Below are positions 1 to 5,409 of a stretch of DNA of 5,409 nucleotides, in pieces. Origin of the DNA: BMS3ABIN04 sp965554225 (GTDB taxonomy: Bacteria > Bacteroidota > Ignavibacteria > Ignavibacteriales > Melioribacteraceae); contig CBEVZC010000180.1 in assembly GCA_965554225.1 (NCBI GenBank), positions 1-5,409 of the forward strand. The letters are read 5' to 3'. The stretch's first letter is position 1. Every line of letters starts with the position of its first letter. The position numbers and the translations under genes were made by a program. The notes beneath the pieces are model-generated. The model was not told where the DNA came from and did no database searches. It saw nothing but the letters and a program-made list of their open reading frames with translations.

Positions 1-242
1 CAAACTATTTGGATAACATTTACTGGAAATCATTTTGGTATGGCGCTGCGGGAATGGTAGCTCTTTCAAGAATTTATCATAATAAACATTGGGCTTCCGA
101 TATATTTTTAGGTGCCACAGTTGGCTATTTTATTGGAAAATTTGTTGTTGATTTCAATAAAGGAAAAGATTCTCAAATTTCAAATTTAAATATTGCGCCA
201 TATTTTTCCTTTGATAAAGTTGGTTTTCAGATCAGATTTTAA
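1..242 (+). CDS. PAP2-family phosphatase, C-terminal fragment (5' end outside window)
   Basis: The reading frame is open from the window edge (AAC TAT TTG at 3-11) to TAA at 240-242, so the gene starts upstream. The TTG at 9 has no ribosome binding site in view and is probably an internal Leu. The fragment carries SRIYHNKHWASD, which fits the third PAP2 signature SR-x5-H-x3-D; in this family the His is the catalytic nucleophile and the Asp assists it. A hydrophobic segment (DIFLGATVGYFIGKFVV) follows, as expected for the last membrane helix. The earlier signatures (KX6RP, PSGH) are missing because of the window edge. PAP2 enzymes remove phosphate from lipid phosphates such as phosphatidate or undecaprenyl pyrophosphate, at the membrane; which substrate applies here cannot be told. 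About 28 polar residues follow the helix and end in VGFQIRF, resembling a short beta hairpin with a terminal Phe. The family call is firm, the exact function open. Confidence 0.85.
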   Translation, partial: NYLDNIYWKSFWYGAAGMVALSRIYHNKHWASDIFLGATVGYFIGKFVVDFNKGKDSQISNLNIAPYFSFDKVGFQIRF

Positions 243-301
243 TTCTCTATCTATTATATCCTCTACAAATTTCCTCCAAAATTCATTTCTATTTTTCTAT
301 T
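236..301 (+). promoter_or_regulatory. G-free, C/T-rich tract after the PAP2 gene; possible Rho-loading site
   Basis: No G occurs on the + strand from 236 to 301, while about 14 C residues do, many of them in TC or CTC contexts. The tract begins at the PAP2 stop codon and runs through most of the spacer. I see no GC-rich hairpin followed by a T run after that gene, so intrinsic termination is not supported. A C-over-G, unstructured tract is the known character of Rho utilisation sites, which makes Rho-dependent termination of the PAP2 transcript a reasonable inference. It may equally be only an unstructured leader of the next gene. Confidence 0.3.
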
Positions 302-329
302 GTCAATAAAATATTTTACAAAGTAAAAC

Positions 330-336
330 GGAGGAA
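330..336 (+). promoter_or_regulatory. Strong ribosome binding site for the PepSY-like gene
   Basis: GGAGGAA lies 4 bases before the ATG at 341 (GGAGG itself at 330-334, spacing 6). It fixes the start of the downstream gene. The same seven bases are perfectly complementary to TTCCTCC at 271-277, so the site could be masked if the transcript begins upstream of about 270. A small AT-only hairpin (TTTTAC, AAA loop, GTAAAA; 314-328) sits immediately upstream. Confidence 0.8.
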
Positions 337-340
337 TCCA

Positions 341-847
341 ATGAAAAAGTTATTAGTAATTGTACTAGCGTTGCTAGTAGGAACTGTATACGCACAAGAA
401 TCAAAAGTACCGGCACAAGTAAAAGCAAAATTCAATGCGCTTTACCCGCATGCAGAAAAAGTTAAATGGGACGTAGAAAAACCAAATTACGAAGTTAATT
501 TTGAAGCCGATGATACGGAAACCTCACTGCTTTTCGATGCAAAAGGGAAAATTGTTGAAGTAGAAACAGCATTGGAAGAAGACGACATGCCGAAAGTAAT
601 TGAAAAAAGTGTTGAAACAAATTTCAAAGGCTGGGAATTAAAAGAAGGTGCAAAAATTGTGCGCAACGGTAAAACTACATACGAAGCCGAACTTGAAAAA
701 GGCGAACAGAAAATGGATGCAATTTTTACTCCTGATGGTAAACTAGTAAAGAAGAATACAAACGTAGAAAAAGACGAGGAAAACGGGCATTCGAAGAAGG
801 GTGAAAAAGGTGAGAAAGATGAAGAAAATGAAAAAGAAGAAAAATAG
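341..847 (+). CDS. Secreted PepSY-like domain protein with charged C-terminal tail
   Basis: This 168-residue protein starts at an ATG with a well-placed GGAGG. Residues 1-19 are a signal peptide (Lys-Lys, then a hydrophobic core, then VYA|QE), so the mature protein is periplasmic or outside the cell, starting at Gln19. No lipobox Cys is present. The mature part reads as two related units, about 23-77 and 82-138. Each has an amphipathic helix ending in a Trp-containing stretch (VKWDV, KGWEL), then strands of the pattern 'Y-E-x-N/E-x-E', then a closing F-D/T-x-D/K-GK turn (LLFDAKGK, IFTPDGK). This matches the PepSY_like (formerly DUF2874) family common in Bacteroidota and relatives. The family's biochemical role is not established; related PepSY domains have been linked to protease inhibition. 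Residues 139-168 are almost only K, E, D, N and G, with EKDEEN occurring twice (143-148 and 158-163), and are likely disordered. It lies 75 bases before the efflux operon; a functional tie is unproven. Confidence 0.85.
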   Translation: MKKLLVIVLALLVGTVYAQESKVPAQVKAKFNALYPHAEKVKWDVEKPNYEVNFEADDTETSLLFDAKGKIVEVETALEEDDMPKVIEKSVETNFKGWELKEGAKIVRNGKTTYEAELEKGEQKMDAIFTPDGKLVKKNTNVEKDEENGHSKKGEKGEKDEENEKEEK

Positions 848-872
848 TTGTTTATGATATTTTAATAGAGAA

Positions 873-902
873 TTGAATATCCAGACTCTCTCTTAATAAT
901 AA
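873..902 (+). promoter_or_regulatory. Weak candidate promoter for the efflux operon
   Basis: The 75-base spacer between the PepSY-like gene and the channel gene contains TTGAAT (873-878) and TAATAA (897-902), separated by 18 bases. This is roughly sigma-70-like and would start transcription about 10-15 bases before the ATG at 923. In such AT-rich DNA these matches arise easily by chance, and the group's own promoter consensus (TAnnTTTG) has no exact match here. The absence of a terminator hairpin after 847 also leaves read-through from the PepSY-like gene possible. Confidence 0.2.
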
Positions 903-922
903 ATTTATATGGTTTACCAAAA

Positions 923-2218
923 ATGATAAAAGTAAATAGATCCATTTTAACTTTGTTTTTCTTATCAGCAGTTGTAATATCTGCTCAACCCAAGAAATAT
1001 TCTCTTCAGCAATTGTTACACTTTGCAATTGATAATAATACAGATATGAGAATTTCACGAGGGAACAATTCAATTATCAAAATGGAAAAAACTAAAGTTC
1101 AATCGGGTTTATTACCACAAATAAATGCTGAAGGAAGCTATATCTATTCGAGCGAAAAGAATGGAGTTCCTACTTTTGCGGGTGCAAACGGGAGAAATGA
1201 AATATTTGCATTATTGTCTGTGAGACAAACAATATTTGATCCTACAGTGATTAATGATTTTAAGACAAGCTCAATAAAAGTAGATGAACAGGTTTTCATA
1301 AATGAGCAGACAAAACAGAATGTAATTAGCCAAGTTATTGATGCTTATTTCGCTGCATTGAAATATAAAAACGAACAGAGAGTATTAAGAGAAAACTTGG
1401 AAGCATTTAGATTATTATACAAACAAAGTCAGTTGTTATTCACATCCGGTTCTGTCCCGGAAATTGATGTTAAAAAATCTAAGATTGAATTACTTTTGCA
1501 GAAAAATTCTCTCAACATTGCCAATAAAAATTACATTTCAGCTTTGAATTATTTGAAGGAATTAGTTGGAATGAAGATTAATGATAATTTGGAACTTGCA
1601 TCATTTAATGTTTCAGAAGTTATTTTAGACAGCTTAAATATTTATCAAAATTCAGCTTGGCAGAACAGACCGGATTGGAAACTTATGAATAAGGAAGAAG
1701 AGCTGGGTAAATTGAATGTTACAACTTCTTTTATGAAACATTTACCCACAATAAGCGGAAATTTATATTACGGGTGGGACGCATTAAATAAATTGGATAA
1801 AAACAATCTCGGTTTACAGGCTGTGGTAACGGCAAGTATGCCCTTATGGCATTGGGGAGCAGTTAATGCCGGACATCAAATTGCACAAATCAAATCATTT
1901 CAAACCGAATTAAAAAAGAAAAGATTACAACTAAGAATACTCCGGGAAATTAAAGATAATTACAACGAAGCCAAGACTCAAAAAGAACAAATATCTGCGA
2001 TGAAGGAAAGCATTTCGGAGGCGGCGCTTGCTGTTAAAATGGCAAGAGTTGGCTACAAGGAAGGAACAATTACTAATCTTGATCTTATCAACACTCAAAA
2101 ATTATATACTCAAACAAAAATGGAATACTTGAAAGCGCTGTATAATTTTTATCTCGCAAAAGTTAATCTTTTCAAGAGTATAGGCGAATTGAAGGAGGAT
2201 TTATCTTGGATAGAATAA
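923..2218 (+). CDS. TolC-family outer-membrane efflux channel
   Basis: This 431-residue protein is the outer-membrane exit duct of a tripartite pump; three copies should form the channel through the outer membrane and a helical tunnel into the periplasm. Residues 1-21 are a signal peptide (VISA|QP). The typical internal duplication is visible. The first half has the SLQQLLHFAIDNN helix (27-39), SGLLPQINAEGSY (61-73) opening the beta segment, and a long helix pair with the FTSGSVPEIDV turn (173-183). The second half has HLPTISGNLYYGW (273-285), then SMPLWHWGAV (305-314), and the matching turn VGYKEGTITNLDLINTQ (376-392), the family's hallmark 'G-x-x-x-x-x-D-L/V-x-x-A/T-Q'. Length is normal for the family. 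No N-terminal lipobox Cys is present, so it is not an OprM-type lipoprotein. The ATG at 923 has no recognisable Shine-Dalgarno sequence, but no other start keeps the signal peptide and the frame is closed by TAG at 866-868. It is first in the operon. Confidence 0.93.
   Translation: MIKVNRSILTLFFLSAVVISAQPKKYSLQQLLHFAIDNNTDMRISRGNNSIIKMEKTKVQSGLLPQINAEGSYIYSSEKNGVPTFAGANGRNEIFALLSVRQTIFDPTVINDFKTSSIKVDEQVFINEQTKQNVISQVIDAYFAALKYKNEQRVLRENLEAFRLLYKQSQLLFTSGSVPEIDVKKSKIELLLQKNSLNIANKNYISALNYLKELVGMKINDNLELASFNVSEVILDSLNIYQNSAWQNRPDWKLMNKEEELGKLNVTTSFMKHLPTISGNLYYGWDALNKLDKNNLGLQAVVTASMPLWHWGAVNAGHQIAQIKSFQTELKKKRLQLRILREIKDNYNEAKTQKEQISAMKESISEAALAVKMARVGYKEGTITNLDLINTQKLYTQTKMEYLKALYNFYLAKVNLFKSIGELKEDLSWIE
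2192..2199 (+). promoter_or_regulatory. Ribosome binding site selecting a TTG start
   Basis: AAGGAGGA lies inside the last codons of the channel gene, with GGAGG (2194-2198) 7 bases before TTG at 2206. It is the reason for choosing this TTG as the adaptor start: the next in-frame Met codon would fall at about residue 186, past the signal peptide, the lipoyl half-motif and the hairpin. Its place before the channel stop codon suggests ribosomes finishing the channel re-initiate on the adaptor. Confidence 0.85.
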
Positions 2219-3231
2219 TAACTATTTTTATAGTTCTATTATCTTTTACGGTAATAGTAAAAGCACAAAGAACTGCTCCCGTTAAGGTATTGAAAGCGCA
2301 ACCAAGCTCAATTTCCAAAATTGTTGAGGGACACGGAATAATTAGACCTCTACCTTCTAACGATATTAAAATATCATCTGTTTCCCCAAGCCGTATTGAA
2401 AAAATATTTGTTAAGCCGGGCGACTATGTAAAAAAAGGCGAACCTGTTATTGAATTGCAGCGTGATCATGCACTGGATTTAGCTGTTCAAAAAGCAAGAA
2501 TAAAATTGGAGCATTCAAAATTAAATTATAGAAGAGCCGAAAAACTTTTCAAATCGGGTGTTATTGCTAAGGTGAATTTGGAAAATGCAAATACGGAATT
2601 TAAACTAGCTAAATCCGAATTTAACCTACAGCTTAAAACTCAGCAATATGCAGTTTCCAACAGCGAAATACGGTCCCCTATTAACGGAGTTGTGAGCAGC
2701 ATAAATGGAGTAATCGGACAAATTGCAGATCCATCCCTTGATTTGATACATATTATAAATATGAGCAAAACAATTGCAAGTATTGGTATTGAAACAGAGG
2801 ATATGGAGAAAGTAAAAGTAGGGCAAAAAGCGGAAGTAACAATTCCAAACGTAACGGACGGTAAGAGTTTTAATGGAAAAGTAATTAAACAAAATAAAGA
2901 AATCGATCCTTCAACTCAATTGGTCCATATTTGGATTGAAATAGAGAATGCTGCCGATAAGTTACAGCCGGGAATGTTTGCTGAAGCTAATATTTTTGTT
3001 AAAACCGATTCAAATGTGATTGTTTTGCCCAGTTTAGCTGTTCTTACTGATAGCAAAGGTAAATACGTCTTTATTATTAAAGACGATATTGCTCATAAAT
3101 TTTATGTAAAAACCGGGATTAAAAATTACGATAAAGTTGAAATTATTTCCGGAGTGCAAAAAGGTGACTTAGTTGTTTACCTCGGTAATTATGAATTGGA
3201 AGACGGAATGCAGGTAACAATAAAGAACTAG
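2206..3231 (+). CDS. RND efflux periplasmic adaptor (HlyD/AcrA-type membrane fusion protein)
   Basis: This 341-residue protein bridges the inner-membrane permease and the TolC channel in the periplasm. Residues 1-20 form a signal peptide (FTVIVKA|QR) with no lipobox Cys, so unlike AcrA it appears not to be lipid-anchored. In order: the first lipoyl half (55-85, with VKPGDYVKKGEPVIELQ), a coiled-coil hairpin (about 87-147), the second lipoyl half (SEIRSPINGVVSSI, 153-166), a beta barrel (about 188-266, ending PGMFAEANIFV) and a membrane-proximal domain (about 272-341, VLPSLAVLTDSKGKYVFI through GVQKGDLVV). At the hairpin tip the TolC-contacting R-x3-L-x6-S motif is present as R110, L114 and Ala121, so the Ser is replaced. 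The hairpin is short, about 30 residues per arm. The start is TTG, backed by AAGGAGGA, and the gene overlaps the channel gene by 13 bases. Family call is secure; substrate is unknown. Confidence 0.93.
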   Translation: MDRIITIFIVLLSFTVIVKAQRTAPVKVLKAQPSSISKIVEGHGIIRPLPSNDIKISSVSPSRIEKIFVKPGDYVKKGEPVIELQRDHALDLAVQKARIKLEHSKLNYRRAEKLFKSGVIAKVNLENANTEFKLAKSEFNLQLKTQQYAVSNSEIRSPINGVVSSINGVIGQIADPSLDLIHIINMSKTIASIGIETEDMEKVKVGQKAEVTIPNVTDGKSFNGKVIKQNKEIDPSTQLVHIWIEIENAADKLQPGMFAEANIFVKTDSNVIVLPSLAVLTDSKGKYVFIIKDDIAHKFYVKTGIKNYDKVEIISGVQKGDLVVYLGNYELEDGMQVTIKN

Positions 3232-3236
3232 TTTTT

Positions 3237-3243
3237 AAGGAGA
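3237..3243 (+). promoter_or_regulatory. Ribosome binding site for the RND permease
   Basis: AAGGAGA in the 16-base gap after the adaptor stop (TAG 3229-3231) stands 4 bases before the ATG at 3248. It fixes that start over the in-frame ATG at 3266, which would shorten the cytoplasmic N-terminus by six residues. The tight spacing supports coupled translation with the adaptor. Confidence 0.8.
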
Positions 3244-3247
3244 ATAG

Positions 3248-5409
3248 ATGGAACTTGGGAAATTTATGAAAAAACATGTCAAGTCGATTATTTTTATTGT
3301 AATCGTCTTGTCAATCGGGGGCATATTCAGTTCTTTTAAACTTCCCGTATCACTTTTTCCGAATATTCAATTTCCCAGAATAGCGGTTTCAGCCGAAGCG
3401 GGAGATATGCCTGCCGATAGAATGATGATAACCGTTACACGTAAATTGGAAGAGGCTGTAAACTCAATTCAAGATGTTGTAAATGTTCGCTCCGCAACAA
3501 GCCGTGGTGCTTCGGAACTTTCTATAAATTTTCATTGGAACATTGATGTAGTAAAAGCAGAACTTCTTGTAAATAATGCTATTAATCAAATTAGAAGTGA
3601 TCTGCCGCCGAATTTTAAGTTTACAGTTCGAAGAATGAATCCTACGGTTTTCCCTATTATCGGCTATAGTCTAACAACAGATACAAAAAGTCTGATAGAA
3701 TTAAGAAATTATACGGAATATACTTTGCGCCCGATATTAACCGGAATTGACGGTGTTGCAAAAGTTATTGTTCTTGGAGGAAGAACTCAAGAGTACGAAG
3801 TAGTTGTTAATCCCGAGCGTTTACGTTCATACAATTTATCGCTAACAGATTTAGTTAATCAAATTCACAACTCAAATATTATTGAAGCTGCCGGAAAAAT
3901 TGAACAGAGCTATAAACTATATCTAACTTTTGTTAACGGGCAATATGCAAATAAAAATGATATCGGGAAAACCATCATAAAGGTTAAAGGACAAAGCCCA
4001 ATATTCCTTAGCGATGTGGCTATAATCAAAAAATCAGTACGTCCCGAATGGACAAGAGTTACGAGCAACGGACACGATGCGGTTCTCTTAAATATTTATC
4101 AGCAGCCCGGTGGAAATACGGTTCAAATTGATAATGCAATCAAAGATAAACTGTCAGCACTTAAAGATAGGATACCTGCGGGAATTAAGGTAAGTAAATT
4201 CTACGATCAATCGGAATTGATTATAGAAAGTATGAAGAATGTTAGGGATTCGATTTTTATAGGTATTTTACTTGCAATCGGAATACTTTACCTCTTTTTG
4301 CGTAATTGGAAAATAACCCTTATTGCTTCTTTGGATGTTCCAATAACTATAGCCGTCACAATTCTTGTTATGAACCTTTTTAATATGAGTTTTAACATAA
4401 TGACTCTCGGTGGATTAGCAGCAGCAATCGGATTAATTATTGACGACGCAATTGTAGTTGTGGAAAACATTATACGACACCTGGCAATCAAGAAAGACAA
4501 AGCTCAAAATGTAGTTGGGAATTCACTGAAAGAGATATTTAGTGCTATTCTTGGATCATCATTCAGCACAATTGTTGTATTTGCACCCTTGGCATTTTTA
4601 ACCGGAGTAACCGGTGCATTTTTCAAATCTCTTTCTTTAACAATGGCAATTTCCTTGTTTGTTTCAATGTTCCTTTCAATATTTTTTATTCCCATCTTGT
4701 CTCAAAGGTTCATCACTGAAAAAGATGCTGAGAAGCAGGAAAAGGAAGGAAAATTTTTAACCGCTGTTTACAACTTTTACGAAAAAGCAATTAATTTTCT
4801 GTTTAATAGAAAAATTTGGGCTTATGTTGTTAGTCTGATTCTAATTGTTTCCGCTTATTTCTTTTACAATAATCTACAAAGCGGTTTTATGCCTGAAATG
4901 GACGAAGGAGCTTTTATACTGGATTATCATACCCTGCCTGGAACTTCGCTGCATGAAACCGATAGGGTCTTGAGGCAAATAGGTTCAATAATATCAACCA
5001 TTCCGGAAGTTGCAAGTTATTCTCGTAGAACAGGAATTCAGTTGGGAGGCGGATTAACGGAAGCAAATATGGGTGATTTTTTAGTTCGCCTTAAAAGTCA
5101 TCGCTCTAAAGGAATTCAGGAAATTATTTCGGAAGTCAGGAACAGAGTTCATAAAACTGTTCCGGGAATTGAAATTGAGTTCGCTCAGCTGATGGGTGAT
5201 TTGATAGGAGATTTAACAGCAGTTCCGCAACCGATTGAAGTAAAAGTATTCGGAGATAATTACGCTAAAATCAATAGTGTTTCTAAACACGTTGTGCGAA
5301 TTTTAAATAACGTATCAGGTGTTGTAGATATTTACAATGGAATAACTATTGCGGGTTCTTCCATAATGGTTGATATAAAGCCTCTTAACGCCGGGATTTA
5401 TGGTTTGAC
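3248..5409 (+). CDS. RND-family efflux permease (AcrB/CusA superfamily), 3' end outside window
   Basis: About 720 codons are open to the last base; the family is usually 1000-1050 residues, so TM8-12 and the rest of the second porter half are missing. It is the proton-driven inner-membrane pump of the tripartite system. Visible parts: TM1 (13-31) followed by LPVSLFPNIQFP; first porter region with TSRG, the RRMNPTVFP segment (128-136) and QQPGGNT; TM2 (about 335-352), TM3 (358-377), TM4 (384-404), TM5 (430-452), TM6 (455-482), TM7 (523-542), then the second porter half from FMPEMDEGAF (547). TM4 carries GLIIDDAIVVVEN with Asp399 and Asp400, equivalent to the proton-relay pair Asp407/Asp408 of AcrB. 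The partner Lys of TM10 lies outside the window. The double Asp suits drug-type (HAE) pumps, whereas MPEMDEGAF...LPGTS and PEVASYSRRTG resemble CzcA/CusA-type metal pumps, so the substrate class is left open. No frameshift is seen. Confidence 0.95.
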   Translation, partial: MELGKFMKKHVKSIIFIVIVLSIGGIFSSFKLPVSLFPNIQFPRIAVSAEAGDMPADRMMITVTRKLEEAVNSIQDVVNVRSATSRGASELSINFHWNIDVVKAELLVNNAINQIRSDLPPNFKFTVRRMNPTVFPIIGYSLTTDTKSLIELRNYTEYTLRPILTGIDGVAKVIVLGGRTQEYEVVVNPERLRSYNLSLTDLVNQIHNSNIIEAAGKIEQSYKLYLTFVNGQYANKNDIGKTIIKVKGQSPIFLSDVAIIKKSVRPEWTRVTSNGHDAVLLNIYQQPGGNTVQIDNAIKDKLSALKDRIPAGIKVSKFYDQSELIIESMKNVRDSIFIGILLAIGILYLFLRNWKITLIASLDVPITIAVTILVMNLFNMSFNIMTLGGLAAAIGLIIDDAIVVVENIIRHLAIKKDKAQNVVGNSLKEIFSAILGSSFSTIVVFAPLAFLTGVTGAFFKSLSLTMAISLFVSMFLSIFFIPILSQRFITEKDAEKQEKEGKFLTAVYNFYEKAINFLFNRKIWAYVVSLILIVSAYFFYNNLQSGFMPEMDEGAFILDYHTLPGTSLHETDRVLRQIGSIISTIPEVASYSRRTGIQLGGGLTEANMGDFLVRLKSHRSKGIQEIISEVRNRVHKTVPGIEIEFAQLMGDLIGDLTAVPQPIEVKVFGDNYAKINSVSKHVVRILNNVSGVVDIYNGITIAGSSIMVDIKPLNAGIYGL

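Noticed and set aside
307..318. Perfect 12-base palindrome TAAAATATTTTA upstream of the PepSY-like gene
   Set aside because: It is made of A and T only and is likely by chance at this base composition; no second copy was seen at the efflux operon, so I do not call it an operator.
867..893. Inverted repeat AGAGA ... TCTCT after the PepSY-like gene, considered as a terminator
   Set aside because: The stem is only 5 base pairs with a 17-base loop and is not followed by a T run, so it is not a credible intrinsic terminator.
852..1073. Minus-strand open frame opposite the start of the channel gene
   Set aside because: It lies across the intergenic spacer and the signal-peptide coding part of a clear gene, has no recognisable domain, and looks like chance openness in AT-rich DNA.
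2626..2892. Minus-strand open frame inside the adaptor gene
   Set aside because: It is antisense to a well-supported coding region; its Phe/Tyr/Cys-rich translation is typical of a shadow frame.
4288..4695. Two minus-strand open frames inside the permease gene
   Set aside because: Both are antisense to membrane-helix coding sequence (TM2-TM6), where hydrophobic codons leave the opposite strand free of stops. No domain or binding site supports them.
1..5409. CRISPR arrays, tRNA or rRNA genes, insertion sequences, attachment sites
   Set aside because: I saw no regularly spaced repeats, cloverleaf or rRNA-like sequence, transposase frame or terminal repeats; nearly the whole window is accounted for by five envelope genes.

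Overview
This is an AT-rich window (by eye about one third G+C), densely coded on the + strand only. It probably comes from a Gram-negative member of the Bacteroidota/Chlorobiota/Ignavibacteriota (FCB) group. The reasons are the envelope proteins themselves (outer-membrane TolC, periplasmic adaptor, PepSY-like secreted protein) and three signal peptides that all end Ala|Gln, the 'Q-rule' pattern known from Bacteroidetes signal peptidase I substrates. Clear GGAGG-type Shine-Dalgarno sites before three of the four genes whose start is visible are more in keeping with an Ignavibacteria-like lineage than with Bacteroidia, which tend to lack them. The lineage is an inference; no marker gene is present.

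Layout. Positions 1-242 hold the 3' end of a PAP2-family phosphatase. A 98-base spacer follows, with a 66-base run free of G and then a strong ribosome binding site. Positions 341-847 encode a small secreted PepSY-like protein with a Lys/Glu-rich tail. After a 75-base spacer comes a tripartite RND efflux operon: an outer-membrane TolC-family channel (923-2218), a periplasmic adaptor protein (2206-3231, TTG start, overlapping the channel gene by 13 bases) and an inner-membrane RND permease (3248 to the window edge, about 720 of an expected 1000-1050 residues). The permease frame is open from its start to the last base.

How the genes work together. The permease should use the proton motive force to move substrate out of the inner membrane or periplasm. 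The adaptor bridges it to the TolC channel, and the channel carries substrate across the outer membrane. The 13-base overlap and 16-base gap indicate one transcript with coupled translation. The substrate cannot be read from the sequence: the permease has the double-Asp TM4 motif of drug exporters together with loop sequences that recall heavy-metal exporters. The PepSY-like gene and the PAP2 gene have no proven link to efflux.

Nothing here amounts to a clearly new system. The best second looks are the permease subfamily, the leader between 236 and 340 (a possible Rho-loading tract that also carries a 7-base match to the downstream ribosome binding site), and the PAP2 protein's C-terminal extension.
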